Source: an uncultured Acidobacteriia bacterium
Lineage (GTDB): Bacteria; Acidobacteriota; Terriglobia; Bryobacterales; Bryobacteraceae
Length of the DNA stretch: 57,715 nucleotides
Assembly: GCA_903881085.1 (NCBI GenBank)
Contig: CAIRSA010000302.1
Coordinates: 1 to 57,715, forward strand
Reading direction: 5' to 3'
A model generated the notes under the pieces. The model searched no databases and was not told where the DNA came from. It worked only from the letters and a program-made list of their open reading frames with translations. The translations under genes and the position numbers were made by a program. Shown here one piece after another: positions 43,566 through 51,779 of this stretch; within the stretch, counting starts at the first letter, position 1; every line of letters begins with the position of its first letter.

Positions 43566-44402
43566 ATGATGACGAAACGTGAATTTTTGGCGTTGGGCAT
43601 GGGCACTGCCTTCGCGCAGACCGGGAAAAAGCGCAAGGCGAAGACGACGAAGATGTTCAAGGCGCCGCAGGCCAATCCCAACGCCGTGTCGGTGACGCCG
43701 GAAGGGCTGTGGATAGGCGAGCAGAAACTGTCGGGCGCGCAGGCCAAGCAGTACAACTTGCCGGAGCCGAAGTCGCTCGATGAGACCGCCTGCCTCGTGG
43801 ATTGGAACGGCAAGCTGCTGAAAACCGTTACTACCCCGTCACGTAATACCAGCGGCATGGCCGTTGGTGGCGGCTACGTTTGGATGATTGCCAACGCCGC
43901 ACCGGAAGGCGTGTTCCAGGTGGACATGAATTCGAAGCTGATCAGCCACCGCCAGATTCCGCTGGGCCCGCCTGGCGTGGATGGCGGCGGCTCGCATGGT
44001 GGCGTCTGGCATGACGGCAAGCTGTGGATCGCATCGTTGCGATTGCGCGGAAACATCCGTGTCGATCCCAAAACCTGGGAGCCCGATTATATGATTCCGT
44101 TCTACCAGTCGTTCCCCAATTGGATCCGTTATCACGGCATCGCGATTCAGGACGACAGCATGTGGCAGGTCGTCGGTAACGATTGCAAATCGCATGCGGA
44201 ATATCGGCCTGGCCTGGTGCGGCACGACATGAAGACCGGCCGCGTGCTTGAGGTGGTGGAGTTTCTGCCGGGGTCTAGCGATCCGCACGGTCTGGCCATC
44301 CATGACGGCAAAATGATCAGCTGCGACGCGGGCATCCATCCGAACTGGCCGAATGGCGATAGCCCGACGGCGGGCTGGATCTTTCAGATCGACTTCGTGT
44401 AA
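43566..44402 (+). CDS. Probable exported beta-propeller protein, unassigned
   Basis: A 278-residue protein. The start MMTKREFLALGMGTAFAQ looks like a short Tat-type or Sec leader of the form seen in acidobacterial secreted proteins. The rest has repeated strands with GLWIGEQ, GMAVGGGYVWMIAN, GGVWHDGKLWIASL and GLAIHDGKMISCDAG, suggesting a six-bladed propeller of the SMP-30/quinoprotein-like kind. No catalytic site is recognisable. Two adjacent ATG codons (43566, 43569) are both usable; an open frame from 43536 only adds residues upstream of the leader. AAAAGGAGG right at its stop serves the next gene, so this one may head a five-gene transcript to 46325. Confidence 0.65.
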   Translation: MMTKREFLALGMGTAFAQTGKKRKAKTTKMFKAPQANPNAVSVTPEGLWIGEQKLSGAQAKQYNLPEPKSLDETACLVDWNGKLLKTVTTPSRNTSGMAVGGGYVWMIANAAPEGVFQVDMNSKLISHRQIPLGPPGVDGGGSHGGVWHDGKLWIASLRLRGNIRVDPKTWEPDYMIPFYQSFPNWIRYHGIAIQDDSMWQVVGNDCKSHAEYRPGLVRHDMKTGRVLEVVEFLPGSSDPHGLAIHDGKMISCDAGIHPNWPNGDSPTAGWIFQIDFV

Positions 44403-44416
44403 AAGGAGGCTTCCGT

Positions 44417-44851
44417 GTGAATCGACTTCGCGGGCCTGGATTCATCCTGCGCGTTTGCGGGGCGCTGCTTGTGTTGTTGGGTGTGGTTCATCTTGTGGCG
44501 ACTCCCCACATCCCTGCGCTGCTGGATGGCATGCGCTCTGACGCGGACTACGGGCTTGTGCGAGGCGCAACTTTGCTCAACCACGTGATGACGGGTCTTC
44601 TGCTGTTCCCGGTTGGAATCAGTACATGGCTGGCGTCATCGCCGGCGAATCTGCCTCAGCCGTTTGCGCGCAAGATTCTGGTGATGAACTCGCTCGCAAT
44701 GCTCTGCGCGCCCTTGTGCATCCTGCTCTTCATGGGCGATGTGAATTACTTGCGCGCACCTTTATTTCTGACCGGAGTGTGTCTGGCCACGCTGCTTCCG
44801 GTTGTCATGCTCGGAGTGGCGTGGCACATCCGGCGAGTCGATGCGTTGTGA
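44417..44851 (+). CDS. Four-helix membrane protein, unrecognised
   Basis: A 144-residue protein with four hydrophobic segments (about residues 10-30, 53-70, 85-105, 112-135) and RVCGALLVLLGVVHLVATPHIPALL at the start (shown in part as LLGVVHLVATP). A His in the first helix and H-V-M-T-G in the second recur, as in other small LVxGxxHL membrane proteins, but I cannot name the family. The start is GTG 44417 with a strong AAGGAGG ribosome-binding site seven bases upstream (44404-44410). Its stop shares one base with the start of the next gene. Confidence 0.7.
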   Translation: MNRLRGPGFILRVCGALLVLLGVVHLVATPHIPALLDGMRSDADYGLVRGATLLNHVMTGLLLFPVGISTWLASSPANLPQPFARKILVMNSLAMLCAPLCILLFMGDVNYLRAPLFLTGVCLATLLPVVMLGVAWHIRRVDAL

Positions 44852-45540
44852 TGTTCAGGCAGAATCGAAACACGCTCCTCTTGGTCGCAGTTGTCATGAC
44901 GCTTGCCGGGTGCGTGCGCCGCGAAGGACGAAACTCTGACTGCCGCTGGCCCGGCGAACCCGTTGCGCAAAGTGCAACCCCCGCCCATCTCAGCGCTGAT
45001 GCGGAGTTTGCCGAGGATCTGGCGATCCGCTTCGCAGACACGCATCATGGTCTGCGAACGGGCAAATACATTTCGGGCGAAGTATACAAATCTGAACGTG
45101 ACAAATGCATGGGCGCCTTGTTTCAGCAGGTCGCGGCACAGCACAGGGTTGCGGCGGAACAGGTCACGGGCGCGCTGGGCCAGAATCGAACCTTGCTCGA
45201 CATCGGTGTGAATCTGGCTTTTGGCCTGCTCTTTCTGGTTGCCGCCTGGTTTACCTCCCGGATGATTTGGCGCAAGTACCCAATAACGGAATATGGATTG
45301 ATCCCAGGTGTAGCGATGGGCCTGTTCGCCTCCACGGCGATGGCGCTCGGCTGCATGCTGCTCGGCGAGCAGTGGGCCTGGATGGTTGAGACCTATCGAA
45401 TCGGCAATGGGCACATGAGCTACCGCGGCTCAAGGCTCTGGTGGACGCAGCATCGGTCCGGGGTGTTCTGGATGGCGCTATTTTCCTTCTGGATATGCGC
45501 TGGCATTGCTGGCCGCCGGATTGCCGCTAGACTGAAGTGA
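44851..45540 (+). CDS. Putative lipoprotein with three membrane segments, unrecognised
   Basis: A 229-residue protein beginning with a hydrophobic leader that ends LAGC, a possible lipobox with Cys at residue 21. A soluble stretch follows, FAEDLAIRFADTHHG and SERDKCMGALFQQVAAQH, then hydrophobic segments at about 115-133, 148-168 and 200-220. I recognise no family. The start is ATG 44851, chosen because the longer open frame from 44626 runs antisense-like through the previous gene in another frame. Coupled on both sides: TGATG junctions with the gene before and the gene after. Confidence 0.65.
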   Translation: MFRQNRNTLLLVAVVMTLAGCVRREGRNSDCRWPGEPVAQSATPAHLSADAEFAEDLAIRFADTHHGLRTGKYISGEVYKSERDKCMGALFQQVAAQHRVAAEQVTGALGQNRTLLDIGVNLAFGLLFLVAAWFTSRMIWRKYPITEYGLIPGVAMGLFASTAMALGCMLLGEQWAWMVETYRIGNGHMSYRGSRLWWTQHRSGVFWMALFSFWICAGIAGRRIAARLK

Positions 45541-46325
45541 TGCTGGTTTGTCCGGTTCGTGAATGTTCTCTAGCGTTGGTGCGGGAAGACCGCCGCGTAG
45601 TGTGTGCCAAGGGCCACTCATTCGATGTGGCGCGCAGCGGGTACATCAATCTTTTGCAGCCGCAGGATAAGAAATCGAAACAGCCGGGCGATACCATGGC
45701 CGCCGTATCGGGCCGCCGGCGCTTGCACGATTCCGGCGTCACGGCGCCGCTGCTGGCGGGCATCGCCGAGATGTTGGTTGCTGGACCCGAAGACGTACTG
45801 CTCGATGCAGGATGCGGGGATGGCTTCTATCTTGGCAACCTCGCCGAGTTCAGTGGATGCCGCGCACATGGTGTGGACATTTCCATTCCGGCCGTGGATG
45901 CGGCGGCCAAACGATATCCTGCTTGCGAATGGATCGTGGCGAATGCCGATCGCGCAGTGCCTTACGCAGATGGCGTGTTCTCGATCGTGACGTCTATTAC
46001 GGCGCGCATGAATCCGGAAGAGTTCCGCCGTGTCTTGCGCGACGACGGGCGGCTGCTTGTGGCGATCCCCGCACCGGATGATCTGATCGAACTACGTGGC
46101 GTGGGGCGTGAACGCGTGGAAAAAACGGTCGAAACATTCGCTGGCGACTTTGTTTTGGAGTCTCAGCGCCGCGTAACCACTTCGGGCGAACTCGATGCCG
46201 CCGCGGTGGAAGATTTACGGCACTCCGTCTATCGCCCCATGCAGGCCGCGCCCGCAGAGGCCATGCGCGTGACGTTCAGTTTGGATCTGCTGTTATTTCA
46301 CCCGAAGCGCGCTGCGATAGAATAG
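45540..46325 (+). CDS. rlmA: RlmA-like 23S rRNA (guanine-N1)-methyltransferase
   Basis: A 261-residue protein with the RlmA layout: an N-terminal zinc ribbon (CPVREC, then VVCAKGHSFDVARSGYINLL), the linker KQPGDTMAAVSGRRRLHDSG, SAM motif I LLDAGCGDGFYLGNL, VDISIPAV, and ADRAVPYADGVFSIVTSI with EEFRRVLRDDGRLLVAIP. RlmA methylates N1 of G745/G748 of 23S rRNA. The combined GHSFDxAxxGYxNLL and GD-x-x-x-M-x-x-x-R-R-x-x-x-x-x-G blocks make the family call firm; the exact nucleotide is inferred. ATG 45540 overlaps the preceding stop. Confidence 0.88.
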   Translation: MLVCPVRECSLALVREDRRVVCAKGHSFDVARSGYINLLQPQDKKSKQPGDTMAAVSGRRRLHDSGVTAPLLAGIAEMLVAGPEDVLLDAGCGDGFYLGNLAEFSGCRAHGVDISIPAVDAAAKRYPACEWIVANADRAVPYADGVFSIVTSITARMNPEEFRRVLRDDGRLLVAIPAPDDLIELRGVGRERVEKTVETFAGDFVLESQRRVTTSGELDAAAVEDLRHSVYRPMQAAPAEAMRVTFSLDLLLFHPKRAAIE

Positions 46326-46329
46326 CCCC

Positions 46330-47715
46330 ATGTCATATGTTTCACGCCGGACGCTGCTGGCGCAGTCGGCCTCGGGCTTCGGCCTGCTCGGATTGCGCTC
46401 GATGCTGGCGGCGCAGAATCCACTCGCCGCCAAGTCTCCGCACTTTGCGCCGAAGGCCAAGCGCGTCATCTTTCTGTTCATGCACGGTGGGCCGTCGAGT
46501 ATCGATACGTTCGACCCCAAGCCGCGGCTCGATCGCGACAACGGCAAGCCCGTGCCGTTCAAGCGGGGACTGACCTTCGGCGAAGACGGCGTGCGCGGCC
46601 TGATGAAGTCGCCGTGGGAGTTCAAGCAGCACGGCCAGAGCGGCATCCCGGTCAGTGCGCTGTTCCCCAACGTGGCCACGTGTGTGGACGATCTTTGCGT
46701 GGTGCGGTCGATGGTTGGCGATGGCGTGGATCACGGTGCGGCGCTGCTGCAACTGCATACCGGCGTGTTTTCGTTCCGCCGTCCGAGCATGGGCGCGTGG
46801 GTGCTGTATGGGCTCGGCACGGAGAATCAGAATCTGCCCGGCTTCATCACCATCAAGCCGTCACTGGGGCATGGCGGGCAGAATAATTGGAGCTCCAGTT
46901 TCCTGCCGGGTGAGTATCAAGGCACGCCGATCGGCAACTCCGGCATGAAAGTGGAAGAGATCGAAAAAGAGCCGATGCCGTATCTGGTGTCGCGCGGGCT
47001 GCCGGCCGAGCATCGCAAGTACGAACTCGAAATGCTGCAGAAGATGAACCGCAAGCACGCCGCGGCGAACGATGCCGATCCGGAACTCGAAGCGCGCATC
47101 GGCTCACTGGAACTTGCGTTCCGCATGCAGAGCGAAGCCCCCGAAGCTTTCGATGTCGCGAAGGAATCCGACGCAACGAAAAAGTTGTATGGACTCGACA
47201 ACGAAAACACGCGCGACTTCGGCTGGCAGTGTCTGCTCGCGCGCCGCCTGTCGGAGCGCGGTGTGCGCTTCGTACAGTGCTCGCACAGCTACAAGTGGGA
47301 TCAGCACAGCGAACTGCAAAAGCTGCACACGAAGAACGCGGCGGAAGTGGATCTTCCGATCGCCGGGCTGTTGAAAGATTTGAAGTCGCGCGGTTTGCTC
47401 AAAGACACGCTGGTGATCTGGGGCGGGGAATTCGGCCGCACGCCGTGGGCGCAGGGCGCCGACGGGCGCGATCACAATCCCTACGGCTACACCATCTGGA
47501 TGGCTGGCGGCGGCGTGAAGCCCGGTTTCATTTATGGCGCCACCGACGAGTTCGGCTATCACGCCGAACAGAATCGCATGCACATTCACGACCTGCATGC
47601 GACCGTGCTGCACTTGATGGGGCTCGATCATCTTGCCCTCACGCATCGCTACGCGGGCCGTGATTTCCGGCTGACCGATGTGGCTGGCGAAGTCGCGAAA
47701 GGGATTATCGCATGA
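46330..47715 (+). CDS. DUF1501 domain protein with Tat-like signal
   Basis: A 461-residue DUF1501 protein. The leader SRRTLLAQSASGFGLLGL resembles a twin-arginine signal. Family blocks are KRVIFLFMHGGPSSIDTFDPKP, VDDLCVVRSM, DHGAALLQLHTG, MGAWVLYGLGTENQNLPGF, WQCLLARRLSERGVRFVQ, LVIWGGEFGRTPWAQG, DGRDHNPYGYTIWMAGGG and the final GLDHLALTHRYAGRDFRLTDV (given as parts). The fold is that of the alkaline phosphatase/sulfatase superfamily, without the sulfatase nucleophile. It overlaps the PSD1 gene by four bases, the standard arrangement of this pair. The function is unproven. Confidence 0.92.
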   Translation: MSYVSRRTLLAQSASGFGLLGLRSMLAAQNPLAAKSPHFAPKAKRVIFLFMHGGPSSIDTFDPKPRLDRDNGKPVPFKRGLTFGEDGVRGLMKSPWEFKQHGQSGIPVSALFPNVATCVDDLCVVRSMVGDGVDHGAALLQLHTGVFSFRRPSMGAWVLYGLGTENQNLPGFITIKPSLGHGGQNNWSSSFLPGEYQGTPIGNSGMKVEEIEKEPMPYLVSRGLPAEHRKYELEMLQKMNRKHAAANDADPELEARIGSLELAFRMQSEAPEAFDVAKESDATKKLYGLDNENTRDFGWQCLLARRLSERGVRFVQCSHSYKWDQHSELQKLHTKNAAEVDLPIAGLLKDLKSRGLLKDTLVIWGGEFGRTPWAQGADGRDHNPYGYTIWMAGGGVKPGFIYGATDEFGYHAEQNRMHIHDLHATVLHLMGLDHLALTHRYAGRDFRLTDVAGEVAKGIIA

Positions 47716-50291
47716 GGTACGTTCTGCTTTTTCTGTTTGCCGCGGCGGCGTTTGCTGACGACGCGGAGATGTTCGAAAAGAAGATCCGTCCGGTCTTTGC
47801 CGCCAAGTGCCAAAGCTGCCACGGCGCGAAAATGCAGATGGGCGGCATCAATCTGTCGTCCGCGCCATCCATCGACATGACGCGCATCGCCCGCGCCGTG
47901 GCCTATGACGGCAAGATCAAGATGCCTCCCGGTGGCAAGTTGCAGGCCGGTGAGATCGAATCGATCAAGACGTGGGTGGAACAGGGTGCGGTGTGGCCGA
48001 AGGCTTCCGCTACAGTGCCCGCCGCGCAGCACTGGTCATTCCAGCCGATGAAGAATCCGCCGCTGCCCGCGGTGAACAATGAGGCGTGGGCGAAGACGCC
48101 GATTGACCGCTTCATTCTGGCGAAGATCGAAGAGAACAAGTTGAAGCCCGCCAAGCCGACTTCGAAAGAGACCCTGCTACGCCGCGCAACCTACGATTTG
48201 ACGGGCCTTCCGCCTACACCCAAAGAGATCGAAGAGTTTCTCGCCGACCAGTCGCCCGATTCCTATCGCAAGGTTGTGGAACGACTACTCGCCTCGCCGC
48301 GCTACGGCGAACGATGGGGCCGTCACTGGTTGGATGTCGCGCGCTATGCCGATTCCACCGGCATGGACGAAGACCACACCTATCCGCATGCCTGGCGCTA
48401 TCGCGATTATGTGGTGAAGGCGTTTAACGACGATCTGCCGTACGACCAGTTCGTGCGCGAACAGATTGCCGGCGACCTGTTGCCGGGCCGCCCCGAGCGT
48501 GGCGTGGTCGCAACCGGGTTCCTTGCGTTGGGGCCCAAGCCGCTGGCGCAGCAGGATCGCGTGCAGATGATTTATGACGTGGTCGACGAGCAGGTTGATA
48601 CCGTGTCGAAATCGCTGATGGGCCTGACCGTCGGCTGCGCGCGATGCCACGATCACAAGTTCGATCCGATTCCAACGAAGGACTACTACGGCCTGGCAGG
48701 CATCTTTGCCAGCACGCTGAACTTCCGTAATCTGGGCCGCCCGGGCTCTGTGTCGTACATCTACTACGCGCCGCTCGATCAATTGGCGTATGGGAAATAT
48801 CAGTCGCAGCGTTGGGCCATGTACAGCAAGCAACTGGAAATGGAAGAGGCTCTGGCCGAAGACGTGACGCGCGAGTCCGCGTTGTTGAAGCCCAAAGTTG
48901 CGGATTCATTGGTGGAGGCGTGGAAGGTATTGCATGGCACTGGCTCGACCACGGCATGGTCGAAGTGGCTGGACAAAGCGGGTGAAAAGGCGCGCAAGGG
49001 CTACCTGAAAGAATTCTTCGCCGCCACGGAAACCACTATTGGCGAGGTCGCCAAGACGTACGAGGAGTCCTATAAGAAGAGCGTCGATGCAGCCGACTCA
49101 GCGATGGCTAACTGGCGGCGCAGGCTGGCGAGCGACATGGTGGCCGATCGCGATCTGCAGGCGCGGCCGACGCTGGATTCTGACAAGCACGGGTTCTACC
49201 TCGCATTGATGGCGAAGGGTGCCCCTGGCGAGTTTCCAGAGACGCAGCGTGTGACGTTCCTGCGCCAGGAACACGCCGATCTGAAAAAGACGCTGCCCGC
49301 CGAGCCTGCAATGGCCAGTGCGGTTACTGAGGGAGTCACCATCGACCAGCGCGTGTTCCTGCGCGGCGATCATCACAATCTTGGCGAGCCGGCGTCGAAA
49401 CACTTTCCCACCGCGGTGACCAATGTGAAGCAGTCCGAAGTGAAGACGGGCAGCGGCCGGCTCGAGTTCGCCAACTGGCTGGTGGACCCTGAGCACCCGC
49501 TGACAGCGCGCGTGATGGTGAATCGCATCTGGCAACTACACTTTGGCGAGGCGCTGGTGCGCACGCCCAACAACTGGGGCACGACGGGCGAGAAGCCCAC
49601 GCATCCGGAATTGCTCGACTATCTGGCGAAGCAGTTTGTCGCGCGCGGATGGTCAGTGAAAGAGATGCACCGCATAATCATGCTGTCGAACACCTATCAG
49701 CAATCGAGCGGCGGGTCGCGCGAGCAGGATCCTTCGAACCGCTTGTGGGCGCGCGCGAACCGCGTGCGCATGTCGGTGGAAGAGGTGCGCGACAGTTATC
49801 TGATGCTCGATGGAAGCCTCGATGCCACATTCGGTGGATCGCTTATGGCTGAGGTGAAGGGCAAGAAGGGCCGCCCCGATCCGGATGAAAATCTGCGCCG
49901 CACCATCTACACACCGGTGCGCCGTGGCAGCGTGCCGAAGCTTCTGGCGGCGTTTGATTTTGGCGATGCGACGAGCCCGAGCGAAGGCCGCCCGCGATCC
50001 AACGTGGCACCTCAGGCGCTGTACGTGATGAACAGCAAGTTCGTTGTCGAACGCGCGATGGGCTTCGCGAAGTTGCTGCTCGGGGATGCCGCGTTGAATG
50101 ACCGCGCACGCGTTGAGAAGGCCTATTTATCGGCCTTTGGACGCAAGCCGGACGCTGGCGAAGTAGATTCTGGCTTGAGTTACATCGACACTCTTGAAAA
50201 ACGCTTAGGCGGTCAGGACGCGCATGTGACAGCGTGGCAGAGCTTCTGCCATGTGCTCATGTCTGCGAATGAATTCCTTTATGTGAACTAA
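47712..50291 (+). CDS. PSD1/DUF1549-DUF1553 cytochrome c protein
   Basis: An 859-residue exported protein: signal peptide (1-15), planctomycete-type cytochrome domain with CQSCH at 33-37 and KMPPGG near 77, the DUF1549 region (DRFILAKIEENKLKPAKPTSKETLLRRATYDLTGLPPT in outline, RWGRHWLDVARYADSTG, GCARCHDHKFDPI with a second CARCH haem-like motif), and DUF1553 at the C-terminal half (FANWLVDPEHPLTARVMVNRIWQ, SVKEMHRIIMLSNTYQ, RRTIYTPVRR). The gene is coupled to DUF1501. The pair recalls the DUF1552/DUF1592 pair at 26803-30467 and is probably a periplasmic redox system for carbohydrate oxidation, which is inference. Confidence 0.92.
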   Translation: MRYVLLFLFAAAAFADDAEMFEKKIRPVFAAKCQSCHGAKMQMGGINLSSAPSIDMTRIARAVAYDGKIKMPPGGKLQAGEIESIKTWVEQGAVWPKASATVPAAQHWSFQPMKNPPLPAVNNEAWAKTPIDRFILAKIEENKLKPAKPTSKETLLRRATYDLTGLPPTPKEIEEFLADQSPDSYRKVVERLLASPRYGERWGRHWLDVARYADSTGMDEDHTYPHAWRYRDYVVKAFNDDLPYDQFVREQIAGDLLPGRPERGVVATGFLALGPKPLAQQDRVQMIYDVVDEQVDTVSKSLMGLTVGCARCHDHKFDPIPTKDYYGLAGIFASTLNFRNLGRPGSVSYIYYAPLDQLAYGKYQSQRWAMYSKQLEMEEALAEDVTRESALLKPKVADSLVEAWKVLHGTGSTTAWSKWLDKAGEKARKGYLKEFFAATETTIGEVAKTYEESYKKSVDAADSAMANWRRRLASDMVADRDLQARPTLDSDKHGFYLALMAKGAPGEFPETQRVTFLRQEHADLKKTLPAEPAMASAVTEGVTIDQRVFLRGDHHNLGEPASKHFPTAVTNVKQSEVKTGSGRLEFANWLVDPEHPLTARVMVNRIWQLHFGEALVRTPNNWGTTGEKPTHPELLDYLAKQFVARGWSVKEMHRIIMLSNTYQQSSGGSREQDPSNRLWARANRVRMSVEEVRDSYLMLDGSLDATFGGSLMAEVKGKKGRPDPDENLRRTIYTPVRRGSVPKLLAAFDFGDATSPSEGRPRSNVAPQALYVMNSKFVVERAMGFAKLLLGDAALNDRARVEKAYLSAFGRKPDAGEVDSGLSYIDTLEKRLGGQDAHVTAWQSFCHVLMSANEFLYVN

Positions 50292-50299
50292 CCGGGGTA

Positions 50300-50320
50300 G
50301 GACAGGCGATTCGCCTGTCC
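50300..50320. repeat. Short perfect palindrome between the PSD1 and sulfatase genes
   Basis: GGACAGGCG (50300-50308) and CGCCTGTCC (50312-50320) pair perfectly around ATT, in the 57-base gap between two same-strand genes. No T tract follows, so processing or attenuation is as likely as termination. Confidence 0.55.
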
Positions 50321-50348
50321 AGAGTTTGATAAGGCAAGGGAGACTTTC

Positions 50349-51752
50349 ATGCCACTTTCGCGACGTGAGTTCCTGATGGGTTCGTTGATGCAAACCAAGA
50401 ATGCACCAACGAACGTGCTGCTGATTGCGGTGGATGATCTGAACAATCGCATCGCATGCTTCGGCGATCCGATCGTCAAGACGCCGAACATCGATCGGCT
50501 CGCCAAGCGAGGCGTGCGCTTCGATCGCGCCTACTGCAACTATCCGCTCTGCAATCCCACACGCACCTCGCTGTTGAGCGGCAAGCGGCCTGAGACCACC
50601 GAGGTCTACAACAACAACACCGAGCCGCGGCACAAGATCGGCAACGTGGTGATGCTGCCGGAATACTTCAAACAGCATGGCTACTTCACTGCTCGTGTGG
50701 GCAAGATCGCGCACGGCGCTTATGAACACGTAGTGAACTGGGACATCTCAGAAAGCATCGCCGGCGTTCCGCTCGGCGGGAAGGGCGGCAGGAAAAAATT
50801 CAAAGATGAGGACGAGACGGCGGCTGGCAAGGGCGAAGGCGGCGTGAAGCTCTCCTGGACCAAGACCAATCGCACCGATGACAAAGAGCCCGATGGTGCC
50901 ACCGCTCGGCGCATCGTGCAATTGATCGAGGAACACAAAGACAAGCCATTCTTTATCGGGTGCGGATTTCACAAGCCGCACCTGCCGTGGGTGGCTCCGA
51001 AGAAGTATTTCGACCTCTATTCGATCAGCCAGATTTCGCTGCCAAAGACTCCGGCGAATGACCAGGAAGACATTCCTCCACTGGCCCTCACGCATACCAA
51101 GGGCGATGAGGAGTTGACCGACGAAGACCGCAAGAACGCGATTCTGGCCTACCATGCAGCAACCTCGTTCATGGACGCGCAACTTGGTCTGGTGCTCGAT
51201 GCGCTGGACCGCAATAAGCTGTGGGACAACACGGTGGTCGTCTTCTTTGGCGATCACGGCTGGCACTTATACGACCATCTGCAACTGTGGCGCAAGATGA
51301 CGGTCTTCGAAGAGGCCGCGCGCGCCCCGCTGATTGTTCATGCTCCGAAGAAGAAGCAGAATGTGGCGAGCCCGCGACTGGTGGAGTACGTGGATTTCTA
51401 TCCGACGATCACAGAACTTTGCGGCCTGCCCAAGCCCCCTGGTATGGAAGGGACGAGTTTCGTTCCGCTCTTAAGCGATCCGCAGCGGCCTTGGAAGAAA
51501 GCGGCTTACACCATGGTGGCGCGGAAGAAAGGTGAGTTCGGCCGCAGCGTTAGGACGGATCGCTACCGCTACACAGAATGGAACGATGGCAAGGATGGGG
51601 TGGAGTTGTACGACCACGAAAAGGACATCCACGAATGGACGAATCTGGGATGGAATAAGTTGACGCCGGATGCGAAGACTTCGGCGCTGCTGGAAGAGAT
51701 GAAGAAGTTACTGCATGCGGATAAATCCGCGAACGTGCCGCCGAAAAGCTGA
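50349..51752 (+). CDS. Sulfatase (iduronate-2-sulfatase-like, S1 family)
   Basis: A 467-residue S1-type sulfatase. VLLIAVDDLNN supplies the two metal Asp residues (about 29-30), and YPLCNPTRTSLLSGKRP has the C-x-P-x-R signature (C68 to R72) whose Cys becomes formylglycine. Further blocks are FFIGCGFHKPHLPWVAPKKYFDLY (in outline), TVVVFFGDHGWHLYDHLQLWRK and APLIVHAPKK. The ACFGDPIVKTPNIDRLAKRG and GDHGWHL blocks are those of iduronate-2-sulfatase-like enzymes. The first 18 residues (SRREFLMGS) look like a shortened Tat leader, so export is uncertain. Its neighbours suggest a polysaccharide sulfate ester substrate. Confidence 0.92.
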   Translation: MPLSRREFLMGSLMQTKNAPTNVLLIAVDDLNNRIACFGDPIVKTPNIDRLAKRGVRFDRAYCNYPLCNPTRTSLLSGKRPETTEVYNNNTEPRHKIGNVVMLPEYFKQHGYFTARVGKIAHGAYEHVVNWDISESIAGVPLGGKGGRKKFKDEDETAAGKGEGGVKLSWTKTNRTDDKEPDGATARRIVQLIEEHKDKPFFIGCGFHKPHLPWVAPKKYFDLYSISQISLPKTPANDQEDIPPLALTHTKGDEELTDEDRKNAILAYHAATSFMDAQLGLVLDALDRNKLWDNTVVVFFGDHGWHLYDHLQLWRKMTVFEEAARAPLIVHAPKKKQNVASPRLVEYVDFYPTITELCGLPKPPGMEGTSFVPLLSDPQRPWKKAAYTMVARKKGEFGRSVRTDRYRYTEWNDGKDGVELYDHEKDIHEWTNLGWNKLTPDAKTSALLEEMKKLLHADKSANVPPKS

Positions 51753-51765
51753 GCACGTTCGCGGA
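51726..51765. terminator. Bidirectional 13-bp hairpin at convergent gene ends
   Basis: TCCGCGAACGTGC (51726-51738) and GCACGTTCGCGGA (51753-51765) are perfect inverted arms around a 14-base loop that holds the sulfatase stop (51750-51752). The left arm encodes the last residues of the sulfatase. It lies 15 bases before the convergent receptor stop and is a likely two-way terminator, although T tracts are absent. Confidence 0.6.
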
Positions 51766-51779
51766 AGGTAAAGCCGGAC

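Noticed and set aside
44626..44850. N-terminal extension of the putative lipoprotein
   Set aside because: It runs through the preceding membrane-protein gene in another frame; the leader starts at 44851.
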